Of a stretch of 64,000 nt of DNA, positions 36,436 through 46,012 are shown piece after piece. The notes under the pieces were generated by a model. That model searched no databases and was not told the DNA's origin. It worked only from the letters and a program-made list of their open reading frames with translations. The stretch's first letter is position 1, and each line of letters opens with the position of its first letter. This DNA is from Rehmannia glutinosa (lineage: Eukaryota; Streptophyta; Magnoliopsida; Lamiales; Orobanchaceae), in assembly GCA_016081115.2 (NCBI GenBank), contig JABTTQ020002844.1, positions 62,001 through 126,000 on the forward strand, in the 5' to 3' direction. Position numbers and translations under genes: made by a program.

Positions 36436-37131
36436 ATGGGGCCCAACTTGCCAACCGTGAATCATCAACAGGTTACATCTAACTCCATTGAGGCCAAGAC
36501 GTCTCCTTGTGCGGTATTTTTAGAATTTCAAGGTGAGAAATTTATTCGTAACCACCAGCAAGAATACCTTCAAAAGTTATGGGGCGATCTCCGTGAGAAG
36601 ATATCCAACATTCCAATTGACTCCCTTTCCTCTATTCAAGATGAAGTGATGATTGTGCTCGAATCTATGAAGAGTTTTAATATTATTGACATCTTTTTTG
36701 TGGAGGGATCCTTGAAAGATCTTTTTGCCAAAGATGTTGCATATGATGAGGCAAGGTCGTCATCTTCAGAGATTATGTCTAAAGAACTTCTTGTAAAACA
36801 ATTGAGCGAAGTCGAAGATCGTTTGCATGATGCTAAGACTAAAGAAGCTAAAGAGTCTGCCCGGATTTCATCCACTAAGGAAGAGTTAGAGTCCATTAAC
36901 AGAGAGCTTGACAATTTGAGAAAACAAAAGAAGAATTTGACTGCCTCATTAAAGCGACAAGAAGAACTTCTTCACATTACTCATACCGAAGTTCAACAGA
37001 TTGAAGACGAGATTGCCGCCATTCAGACTACTTCGCCTTTGAATGATAAAGTACTGGAAAAGTTGGAGCTTTCGATGGTGCATCTAGAGGCTGCCAAGGA
37101 AGAATTGAAGAGCTTGCGTCCTTTTGAATAG
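36436..37131 (+). CDS. Coiled-coil ORF, probable C-terminal exon of the PMD gene
   Basis: An open frame of 231 codons lies 80 bp after the PMD piece on the same strand. The first half has no recognised domain (FLEFQGEKFIRNHQQEYLQK). From about residue 110 it is heptad-like and rich in Lys, Glu and Leu (LSEVEDRLHDAKTKEAKE, KEELESINRELDNLRK), a clear coiled coil to the end at 37131. A predicted intron (donor near 36288, acceptor tgtttcag near 36390) would join it to the PMD frame, as transposon PMD proteins often end in such a coiled coil. It could also be read as a separate ORF. The start methionine is therefore uncertain. Confidence 0.6.
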   Translation: MGPNLPTVNHQQVTSNSIEAKTSPCAVFLEFQGEKFIRNHQQEYLQKLWGDLREKISNIPIDSLSSIQDEVMIVLESMKSFNIIDIFFVEGSLKDLFAKDVAYDEARSSSSEIMSKELLVKQLSEVEDRLHDAKTKEAKESARISSTKEELESINRELDNLRKQKKNLTASLKRQEELLHITHTEVQQIEDEIAAIQTTSPLNDKVLEKLELSMVHLEAAKEELKSLRPFE

Positions 37132-37645
37132 TTTTTTTTTTTTTTGACTTCATGTATGAGCACTTTTTTTGAAGATTACATAATAGAAATTGATCATTTT
37201 CCATCTTGCAATCTATGAAGTATTTTTTTTTGTGAAGTCTTTTTTTTATCTCCTTTTTTTTTTGAATAACTATAATTCATCAACAAAACCACGACTATCA
37301 CAAACTCATGACTGAACTTAGAAAATTTTAAGCTGCCTACGTACCCAAAAAAAGGGATCAAGTCATAACGTAGTTCAAGGGATATTTTTTTTTAGGGGGG
37401 GTGCCGTACACAGTTTATACTCATGCGGGCCAGGAGTATCTATTGCTTAACCACCCTAGACTAGGTGGGGAAGTTAGCAGTTTAACCACGTACTTTGCCT
37501 TTGGTGGTTACCGTTCACATTTTATACTCATGCGGGTCAGGAGTAACATGCAGTTTAGGCTCATGCGTCATGGAGCTTTATCCCGTCTCTAAGGATAGTA
37601 TCGTTTTAAGAACTTGCCATTTATGGGGCCAATTCTTAAGCCGTC
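37132..37645. other. Convergent intergenic region of element D
   Basis: The plus-strand PMD gene and the minus-strand integrase end towards each other here. The stretch holds several poly-T runs (37132, 37230, 37250, 37385) and two copies of ttttatactcatgcggg followed by caggagta (about 37410 and 37520). No gene is seen. Overlapping transcripts across it would form double-stranded RNA. Confidence 0.5.
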
Positions 37646-38350
37646 TTAAGCAATCAATTTGTAAGCACCATTGGTGTAGACTTCTTTAACAACATAAGGA
37701 CCATCCCATTTTGATGTGAATTTATTTCCAGTTCGGTGAGTAGTAATTATGGGTCTTCTGACAGCAAGCACCCAATCACCAACTTGAAAAGAGCGTGATC
37801 GCACTTTTTTATTAAAAGCCCTAGAAAGACGAGCTTGATAACATTCAAGTCTTTGTTGTGCTTCCAATCGTTTCTCGTCAAGAGCCTCTAATTCCTCAAG
37901 GTGTAATCGTGCATTTTCTTCTTCGGTTAGTCCTTCTTGCAAGGCTATCCTTAGTGACGGAATTTGTTGTTCAAGGGGAACAACCGCTTCAACACCATAT
38001 ACAAGCGCATACGGAGTTGCTTGAGTGGGTGTTCTATATGTGGTTCGGTATGCCCATAAAGCTTCTCTGATCCTTTCGTGCCAGTCTCGCTTTGACTTTG
38101 AGACCACTTTCTTCAACAAGTTACACAAAGTTTTATTAAAAGCTTCAGCAAGTCCATTAGCCGCAGCATTATACATAGAGGACTTTCTTTGTTTGAATCC
38201 AAACTTTTGACAAAGTTTATCTATGAGGCTATTTGAGAAAGGCTTCCGTTATCCGTTATTATATATCGAGGATCCCATAGCGATAAATAATGTTTATGCG
38301 GATAAAGTCAGCGACATTTTCTTTCTTCACTTCTTTGAGGGGTACGGCTC
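37646..38350 (-). pseudogene. Element D integrase, core end and C-terminal domain
   Basis: Integrase of a gypsy element. The open piece at 37646-38176 starts within the core (AAANGLAEAFNKTLCNLLKK, where the catalytic Glu is at AEAFNK) and continues with RDWHERIREALWAYRTTYRTPTQ. It ends with the chromosome-facing domain (FQVGDWVLAVRRP, KWDGPYVVKEVYTNGAYKL). The segment 38180-38350, with the region of the second catalytic Asp, is frameshifted. The frame is therefore broken between the zinc domain (in the next feature) and this part. Confidence 0.9.
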
Positions 38351-38355
38351 ACCAT

Positions 38356-40814
38356 TTAGAAAAGTAGATGCGTCGCAGCCAAGATATACAAGTGTCCTCT
38401 GGATGACTTTGTCATGGGTCCGACCACATCTAACCCCCAAGCATCAAATGTCCATGAAGCAACAGTAGGGTGCAATGGCTCAGGTGGTTGATGAATAAAA
38501 TTTGCATGAAATTGACAGGCTTGGCACCTTTGCGCGTAATCCATGCAATCTCTCACCATTGTCGTCCAATAGTAGCCCATTCTTTTTATTCGAAAGTGTA
38601 ACTTTGGGCCCGACTGATGGGCGCCACAAACCCCCGAGTGAGCTTCTTCCATGGCTTGGACAACTTCATCATTGCTTAGACATCGTAAGAAGATTCCATC
38701 AAATGATGGTCTATAAAGTGTGCCTTTGTAGTAAATGAAGCGAGTCGCACGACGTCGAACATCTACCCTTTGTCGTGGATCGTTAGGTAACTTTTCATAC
38801 TTCAAATAATCCACAAGAAGTTGACGCCAATCTTCTTTCTCGATTTCGAGTACCTCTACAACATGATTTTCTTCTTCTTCATTGCAGTCTTCATTATCAA
38901 AGATTGGAGGTACCACCCAACTTCTGCAAATTGGCACACGAGCTTCACTTTCGGGCATGACGAGTGTAGAAGCAAGTTTTGCTAAAGCATCAGCTTGTTT
39001 ATTAACTTTCCTTGGAATATGCTCAATTGTTACATCTCCAAGCCATCCAATAAGCCTCTTCGCATAATTGACGTATGGGAGTAGCTCAGGCTTCTTCACT
39101 TCATACACTCCAAGTATTTGATTAACCACCAATTTAGAGTCTCCATAAACTTCAAGACGCAATTGCTTTATGTCAACCGCCATCTCCAACCCAAGGATGA
39201 GAGCTTGGTATTCAGCAACGTTGTTTGAACAATTTTGAGTTAGAGTAAAGGAGTAAGGCAACACTTCTCTATCAGACGTCACGAAGATAACTCCAGCTCC
39301 AGCTCCTTCTCTATGAGAAGCTCCATCAAAGTACATTTTCCATGGAGGGGAAATCTCGATTACAAGCACATCTTCATTATTTAATTCGTTAGATAACTCC
39401 CACTCAGCAGGGATAGGATGATCCGCCAAGAAGTCCGCCAAGACTTGCCCTTTTACTGCCTTTTGAGGGACATATGTGATTTCAAACTGTTGCAATTGAA
39501 GGTACCACCTCACAAGTCTATCAGAAAGGACTGGCTTTGTCATAACATACTTTAGTGGATTTGCTTTCGAGACAAGACGAATTGTGTGAGCTTGAAAGTA
39601 GTGTTTCAACTTTTGGATCGCGAAGATTAATGCCAAGCAAATCTTTTCAATTGGTGAATAATTCAACTCATTCGGCGTCATCATCCGGCTCAAATAGTAT
39701 AAAGCGCTCTCTTTTTCACCATCATGTTCTTGCGCTAGTAGAGCTCCAACGGAACGTTCTTGAGCAGCAATATAAAGGATCAATGGGCGCCCAGGTACTG
39801 GTGCAACCAACACAGGAGACTTCGCCAAATATGCCTTGATACTTTTGAAAGCATTCCGGCAAGATTCATCCCATTCAAATGGGACACCTTTCTTCATAAG
39901 ACGGCTGAATGGCTGGCATCGACCGACTAGATTTGAAATGAACCTTCGAAGATAAGCTAATTTTCCTTGCAGACTTTTGAGTTCATGAATATCACAAGGT
40001 TCGGGCATCCTTGCTATTGCATCGATCTTTGCTTGCTCAATCTCGATACCTCGGTGACGGACTACAAACCCAAGAAACTTTCCAGACCGAACACCGAATG
40101 CACACTTCAATGGGTTCATCTTAAGTTGATATCTCCTTAACCGTTCAAAAACTTTCCTCAAATCAAGGAGGTGATCTTCTCGCTTCTTAGACTTCACGAC
40201 CACATCATCAACATAACACTCAATATTTTTGTGAAGCATATCATCAAAGATTTTCTTCATGGCTCTTTGATATGTAGCTCCAGCATTCTTCAAACCGAAT
40301 GGCATCACTTTGTAGCAATATATACCTTTCGGGGTACGAAATGTTGTCAACTCTTCATCCTCTGGAGCCATATGTATTTGATTATATCCAGATGATCCAT
40401 CCATGAAAGATAATGCTTCGTGGCCCGTAGTGGCATCAATCATGAGTTCAGTTATGGGTAATGGAAATTGTCTTTAGGACACGCCTCATTTAAATCTCTA
40501 AAGTCAACACAAATTCTGATTTGACCATTCTTCTTCCTTACAGGGACAATGCTCGAGATCCATGTAGGGTACTTGACTTCTCGAATAAACCCAGCTTCGA
40601 TGAGCTTGTTTACTTCAACTTCGATTAATGGAACCAAGTCAGGCCGAAATCGTCGTTGAGCTTGCTTAATTGGACGAGTTCCTTTCTTAACGGACAAGTG
40701 ATGTACTTCTACTTTTGGGTCTAGTCCAGGCATCTCTTTGTAGGACCAAGCGAACACATCTTTATACTCCTGAAGCAACTCGACATACGAATTTTCTTCA
40801 TCAATTGTTAACAA
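38356..40814 (-). pseudogene. Element D reverse transcriptase, two RNase H domains and integrase N-terminus
   Basis: The RT N-terminus reads at 40452-40814 (EVEVNKLIEAGFIREVKYP, ICVDFRDLNEACPKDNF). After a one-base frame break near 40447, a 695-codon frame holds the rest. RT has SFMDGSSGYNQI, VMPFGLKNAGATYQR and the catalytic YVDD at residues 77-80. A gypsy RNase H region spans residues ~215-340. A second RNase H of archaeal type spans ~370-495, with acidic residues in YFDGAS, AEYQAL and GDSKLV. The integrase zinc domain lies at ~575-640 (H-x4-H in AHSGVCGAH, CQAC). The core start WGLDVVGPM follows. Two RNase H domains place it in the Tat lineage. This long frame looks functional in itself. 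Confidence 0.95.
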
Positions 40815-40832
40815 TGCACTGATGTAGATTGG

Positions 40833-42088
40833 TCATGGATTATCATTGTCGCCCAAGTTAATTTCTTTTAGCTCATCGACCGTGGCTTTGATCTCTTCTT
40901 CAAGTTCGGGGGGAGCATCTTTGGCATCTTCTTCTTCCCCTTCTTCGCTCAAGGTGATATGATATGTCGATGCCACACTTTCTCTATCATCTTCATCGTC
41001 TTGAGGCTGCGTGAAAACAACAGTTTGAAATTTGGCTTTCAACACCCTTTCACGTGATATGAGCAAAGTAGTTTGTCGCTTCATACGAGATGGAACAAGA
41101 CTTCGAAGCTTTTCAGCAGCCCGTGGATGTCTAGATCTTTTCCATTATTTTGATGATGTAGAGATGCCCAATCTCTGATGGATGGTTCCTTTGCTCTTCA
41201 ATTTTTTAATGGGTCCGAGTCTATCGAAGACTGATATTCGTCGGACCTTCTTTCTATTTTCGTCAAAGGCATCCTCCGTCGATGAAAGTTCTCCTTCAGA
41301 CACATTATTGACATTGGCTCTTCTAATGGCGATACGAATGGGAGTTGGTGCCACAAACCCAAGACCTATCCGAGTATTTTTAGCCACATGTCCCCTTTCT
41401 TTTGACATCTTTTCTATATTCGTAGCTCCAGAAGGGAGCCTCCCCAAGGTAGAATTTTCTTGCGGATCATATCCAGCTTTGACAAGAAGATTGTAAGCTT
41501 CCGGATCAAAACATTTCGCATTTTGGAGCCCTTCTCCGTGTTCAGTCTTAGGTCCTTCAGCTGGGCGGACAAATTTTTCGAGTGGTTGCGGAGATGGTTT
41601 CTTATCATCGAGTTTTGTTAAAGGCAATACCAATCCACCCAAAGGTCCATTGTCATCATGACTTGCAGAAGCACTCTTGATTTTGCCCTCTTTGACTTCA
41701 TCCTCTTATGGCTTATGTGGATTTTCTTTAGCCTTGATTGCCTTAATGTCTTCGAAGTAGTACTTGGCATCGGCAAAATGTGACTCTGCTTCGGTGAAAG
41801 GTTTATCATCTCCAAGAACTTTCTTTACCACATCGTCTCTACAATACTTAAAGCATTGATGCCAAGTAGAAGGAACCACCCCATTTTCATGTAGCCAAGG
41901 ACGTCCCAGAAGCATATTGTAAGAAGTCTTAGCGTCTATGACATGAAACAGCGCAGTTGAGGCCATTTCTCCCATCAACAATCTTAATCTTATGATGCCG
42001 AGAGCCCTTTGTCCCCGTTGGTTGAAGCCTTGGATCATCAAACGACTATTTGCGAAGTTCATCCATGGGGATTTTTAACTCTTTCAAT
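40833..42088 (-). pseudogene. Element D protease and linker to RT
   Basis: The aspartic protease starts at the end of the gag frame (ILIDGGS, the usual Tat-type variant of the D-T/S-G motif) and continues, after two frame breaks between about 42090 and 42060, at 41706-42062 (LMIQGFNQRGQRALG, YNMLLGRPWLHENG). The 41145-41642 and 40833-41084 pieces form a poorly conserved acidic linker (LGFVAPTPIRIAIRR; EEGEEEDAKDAPPELEEE) to the RT. The protease would cut the polyprotein in the particle. With four or more frame changes it cannot be made from one frame. Confidence 0.8.
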
Positions 42089-42089
42089 G

Positions 42090-43949
42090 TCAAAGTGATG
42101 ATAAGATATTTCTTCTTGAGCCTCCATCAATCAAAATCCTATTCACCTTTTGCTCGCGAGTATAGCCGGTCACGAATAATGGCCTGTTATGGGGTTTGGA
42201 ACCAAGCAGCAAGTCTTCGTTAGTGAAAGTCATTGTTGAAACACAATCTTCAGTAATATTGTCAACTTCTTTTTCAAACAAACACGTTTCACTAGGTGAA
42301 ATATTTTGCTCATTCGTCACGTTGCATGCAACATTGCCATCATCCATGGATCCAGATGTGATGGTAATAACATTGCTAGTTGTGCTATCTTCCTCGAGCG
42401 ATATCTTTCCTTGGCGAGCTAACTGCATGACTTTGTCTTTAAATACAAAACAATCGTGAATTGGATGTCCTACCAAACGATGGTACTTGCAGTACTTCAG
42501 ATCATCAACCCGCCCAGATTCATCGGGACGTTTCATTTCGGGTAGTTCAATGAGGTTTGCCTTGAGCATATCATCAAATATCCCAAAGACATCAGAGTCG
42601 AGAAATGGGTATTGTTTTGCTTGCATTTCCCTCAGAGTCAACTTTCTTTGCTCTCTCTCTTGAGGAGTGTCTTTCTTCTCATTAGCTTTTGCATTTGCAC
42701 TGCCCTTGAACTTGATAGGTGTTGTGTTAACCGCCATGGATTCTTTGTTTGGAGCTTTAGAAGAGAACTTGCCCCCTTTCTTGGCTTCATATCGCTCTTT
42801 GGATCTCTGAGACTCTTGGATGGGTGGCCCTTCAACTCCACTTGTAGCCATACTTAATTCCATATCATGAGCCCGAGTAGCCAGCTCTTCAAATGTTTTT
42901 GGTTGGATCCCCTGAAGGATGTATCGAAGACCCCAATGCATTCCTTGGATGCACATCTCGATGGTCGAAGCTTCTGACAACCGGTCTTTACAATTGAGGC
43001 TCAAGTTTCTCCATCGGTTGATGTAGTCGATGACAGGTTCTTCCTTCCACTGACGAGTATTTGTAAGCTCGATCATGCTAACCGTTCGCCGAGTGCTGTA
43101 AAATCGATTGAGAAACTCCTGTTCCAATTGTTCCCAACTATCAATCGAGTTTGCTTCCAAGTCAATATACCAATCGAATGTGTTGCCCATCAAGGATCGG
43201 ACAAACTGTTTTACGAGGCAATCTCCATAAGTCCCAGCATCATTACACGTTTCGACAAAGTGAGCCACATGCTGCTTTGGGTTGCCCTTGCCGTCGAATT
43301 GTTGGAACTTCGGAGGTTGGTAACCAGCGGGCATCTTCAAGTTGTCAATCCTTTGCATATATGGCTTGGCATAAGTCATAGATGACTTCGAACTTCCATT
43401 GAACTTATCCTTAATAGTCCCCATAATGAACTCATTAAGTTGGTCAACCGGAATCAACCCATCAGACGAGACTTGCAACTCATTTTCTGGAGACTTCTCT
43501 TTTTCATTTAGTCGTTGCTTCATGGATTTCTCGACCTCCTCATGTGTTTCAACTTGCTTGCCCATCGCAAAACTTGTATCAACACCATCTATTTTGTTCA
43601 TCAGCTTTGCAATTTGCGAGTCTTGTTCTTTGACATGATTGACGAGTCCATCAATGGCCCTCGTCAAACTTGCGATTTGTTCTTCAAGTGATGTGGCATT
43701 TGTCATCATAGCGGGTGCTATGTTTGAGCAACTTGATGTCGAGCGGGAGATTGGGGATGAAGCATCATCTCTTAAGTCTCCATCACCTTCAAGATGAGTT
43801 AGATTTGCTTTAGCTCGCACTAGAGTCTTCTCAAAGGATGCACTCAGCTTCTTGGACATACTCCTTGTAGTGATACCAACACTTTTACTAGTGTCACCTG
43901 AAGAGTTTGAAGAAGCAGCTTTTGTTGATGTAGTTTTGCGAGTAGCCAT
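42090..43949 (-). CDS. Element D gag
   Basis: Open for 619 codons from MATRKTTSTKAASSN at 43949, some 50 bp after the primer binding site. Gag would form the particle shell. A Ser/Thr-rich N-terminus and a short coiled coil (EEQIASLTRAIDGLVNHVKE, about residue 90) precede the retrotransposon gag domain around residues 215-330 (HVAHFVETCNDAGTYGDCLV, FLNRFYSTRRTVSMIEL). A charged linker follows. Near residue 475 the motif YCKYHRLVGHPIHDC may replace the zinc knuckle, as usual in this lineage. The frame ends just after the protease active site (ILIDGGS), so the natural product was a gag-protease fusion cut short by a frameshift. Confidence 0.9.
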   Translation of the reverse strand: MATRKTTSTKAASSNSSGDTSKSVGITTRSMSKKLSASFEKTLVRAKANLTHLEGDGDLRDDASSPISRSTSSCSNIAPAMMTNATSLEEQIASLTRAIDGLVNHVKEQDSQIAKLMNKIDGVDTSFAMGKQVETHEEVEKSMKQRLNEKEKSPENELQVSSDGLIPVDQLNEFIMGTIKDKFNGSSKSSMTYAKPYMQRIDNLKMPAGYQPPKFQQFDGKGNPKQHVAHFVETCNDAGTYGDCLVKQFVRSLMGNTFDWYIDLEANSIDSWEQLEQEFLNRFYSTRRTVSMIELTNTRQWKEEPVIDYINRWRNLSLNCKDRLSEASTIEMCIQGMHWGLRYILQGIQPKTFEELATRAHDMELSMATSGVEGPPIQESQRSKERYEAKKGGKFSSKAPNKESMAVNTTPIKFKGSANAKANEKKDTPQEREQRKLTLREMQAKQYPFLDSDVFGIFDDMLKANLIELPEMKRPDESGRVDDLKYCKYHRLVGHPIHDCFVFKDKVMQLARQGKISLEEDSTTSNVITITSGSMDDGNVACNVTNEQNISPSETCLFEKEVDNITEDCVSTMTFTNEDLLLGSKPHNRPLFVTGYTREQKVNRILIDGGSRRNILSSL

Positions 43950-43997
43950 CGCGATACTTCAAGATTTGTTGAGGAAAAGAGATGAGAGGTAGAGATT

Positions 43998-44015
43998 GTC
44001 CCACTGGGCGTGCCA
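43998..44015 (-). other. Primer binding site of element D
   Basis: The minus strand reads TGGCACGCCCAGTGGGAC six bases after the right LTR. It begins with TGG, as expected for pairing to a tRNA 3' CCA end. It is the form found in Tat-type elements. I cannot name the tRNA with certainty. Confidence 0.75.
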
Positions 44016-44021
44016 AAAATT

Positions 44022-44907
44022 TGTAACACAAATTTTTATTGTCTCATGTAAGTAACAAACAAGAAAAAGCGTACAAATTAAATATATATGAATCAAAATA
44101 ACAATATAGGTTACAATCTCTATTTCTCCTCTGATTCTTTTCTTCAATGATATAATATCTAGAATTTCAGAATTTGGAGTTGATTCTTTAGTTTAATCTT
44201 CTCCAAACATAAACTTGAACTTCAATATCGTTAATTCGAGGGCTTGAAGGCTTGATCTCGAATCAAACGGGATATATTTGATGATATTTGATTTGAATAT
44301 ATGAACTTCTTGGTGAAATAGACCTTTTGATCTTCCTCCAAGATGGTTTGGACTTCAATAACGTCAACTCGAGGGCATGGAAGCTTATTCTCGAATCAAA
44401 CGCCGTATTTGAGTGGACTCCGCGATGAACGCCTTGAATTTTGCCTTGGACACTGTGGATCTCCTTGAATATATTCTTCTTGCCTAGAGAGAATTTCCTC
44501 CACCGCCTTCTTGCTTGAATTTCTTCTCTTTGAATTGTGATTTAATTCCTTGAGAAGGACCCCTATTTATAGTTGTAGGAGAGGGGTTCTTGGATAACTC
44601 ACATAGCGAGGACTCTAATTTGATTGGTCCTTCAAGATTTAATATTATTTTTTTAATCACAAATTGTGATAATTATCAAAAGAAATAATTAATTAATCAA
44701 GATAATCTTGATCAATAAGATTTTGACATTTGGCAATCTCTAATTGGCCAATAAAATATATATTAAAAATATCAATAAATTAACTATTTAAATTAGGAAT
44801 TAAATTTAATTAAATTCCCAAATATAAATAGAAATTATAAAATTGATATTTAATATAGAATTTCACATGTGTCACCATTTGATTGGTGCAAATTTAATTT
44901 GTCTACA
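44022..44907 (-). repeat. 5' LTR of element D (886 bp)
   Basis: Near-identical partner of 31595-32473. On the minus strand a TATA-like stretch (ctataaataggg) occurs at about 44562-44575, also present in the other LTR at about 32130. It is followed on the right by the TSD ATCAT. Confidence 0.95.
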
Positions 44908-44912
44908 ATCAT

Positions 44913-45211
44913 CAAACTTCATGTTATCAAAACACAAATTGTTTTAGTAATGGACCCAAATAACAATCATGTTTACCTTATGAGTTATGACACATGATAT
45001 CCGGCCAACTGACACTATTAAGAAATAAGAACAAATATATTTTCATCGATTTTTTTTATATAAAAAATTATTTTAACACATTTTCATTCTCCCTCTAATA
45101 TATAAGCATTTGGAGAAACGATATCATCAACCTAGAAAAACAAAAAAATATGAGAAAGAAAATTTATGTGAACAAAAACTGAATATTATACATATAGTAA
45201 CATACGAATTT
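44913..45211. other. Spacer without recognisable genes
   Basis: About 300 bp of AT-rich sequence between element D and the Myb/SANT-like ORF. I searched by eye for a MULE terminal repeat here and found none. Confidence 0.45.
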
Positions 45212-45505
45212 TTAATTTACCGCGTGCCATGAATCCCAGTCTTTTGCAGTTGCATGCACAAAATTCAGCTTGCGATCCCAATATACACCCGGTGTGCTCA
45301 ATATATTGGCAAACAAAGTATAACGTGCTTGAAGATGTTTCACTCGTTGACTTACTTCTGCATACTTAAAGTTGCAATAAAATGTTCCTTTTAGAATAGC
45401 TCTGGCCGTCAATATCGAAACACTGTTGTTTTCTTCACCAACAACCCAGTTCCCCTTGCTCATCTCGCTTAGAAGAGAATCGGCGAGGATGATGTCCATG
45501 GGCAT
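45212..45505 (-). CDS. Myb/SANT-like domain ORF, transposon-associated
   Basis: A 97-codon frame. It resembles the Myb/SANT-like DNA-binding domain of plant L10-interacting MYB-like and transposon-linked proteins: a helix ending KGTFYCNFKYAEVSQRVKHL, followed by RYTLFANILSTPGVYWDRK and a final KDWDSWHAVN, which matches the usual pattern of an aromatic residue, Trp-Asp and a last Trp. The start MPMDIILADSLL lies at 45505. It lies downstream of the PMD gene on the same strand and may be the second gene of the same MULE. Alternatively it could be a Harbinger ORF1-type remnant. No partner transposase was found for that. Confidence 0.5.
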   Translation of the reverse strand: MPMDIILADSLLSEMSKGNWVVGEENNSVSILTARAILKGTFYCNFKYAEVSQRVKHLQARYTLFANILSTPGVYWDRKLNFVHATAKDWDSWHAVN

Positions 45506-45768
45506 CGTCGATTTTGTTTTTTTTTATTGTACAATGTCTCCAATAACTGAGATCTTGGTTTTTGTGGGGGTGGTAGAGGAGACCAATTGAATTCATCCAT
45601 TTGAATGTGTATGCGATATGAATGTAAGAAAATTTATGTGAGGATGATAGATGGGATTAGTTTCAGAAGAAATGTATATTTTGTGGTAAGTTTGAGCATG
45701 TATTTATAGACCATTTGTAAATCTGACAAAATTATTTTGACAAGACATATCACTGCAAAGCTGGTAAT

Positions 45769-45891
45769 GTACATCAGACAAGACTAGACAACTGCATAAA
45801 GCTAATAAGGTACATCAGACAAGACTACACAACTGCATAAAGCTGATAAGGTACATCAGACAAGACTACACAACTGACATTTGATAAAGAG
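45769..45891. repeat. 41-bp tandem repeat, three copies
   Basis: Units starting gtacatcagacaagacta at 45769, 45810 and 45851 differ at only a few positions. The third is partial. A diverged relative follows near 45895-45935. Non-coding. Confidence 0.85.
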
Positions 45892-46012
45892 TTGATGACA
45901 AGACAGGTCAATGTAAAGTTGATAAGACTTTATCTGATAAAACTAATGAAAATAAATTACTTAATTTCATACAACCCTTAAACATTGTCTAAAAAATATT
46001 TAATTAAATTAT

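Larger units (their letters stand above)
31595..44907 (-). mobile_element. Element D: 13.3-kb Ty3/gypsy retrotransposon of Tat type, with an antisense accessory gene
   Basis: Two nearly identical LTRs (31595-32473 and 44022-44907) are flanked by a perfect 5-bp TSD, ATCAT (31590-31594 and 44908-44912). The minus strand encodes gag, protease, RT, RNase H, a second RNase H and integrase in gypsy order, with a primer binding site after the right LTR and a polypurine tract before the left one. A second RNase H after the first is characteristic of the Tat lineage. Between integrase and the 3' LTR lies a 5-kb region whose genes run on the plus strand (plant mobile domain). The closely similar LTRs imply a recent insertion, yet gag-pol has several frameshifts. 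Confidence 0.95.

Noticed and set aside
45769..45891. CRISPR-like array
   Set aside because: The 41-bp units are contiguous without unique spacers, and the genome is eukaryotic.
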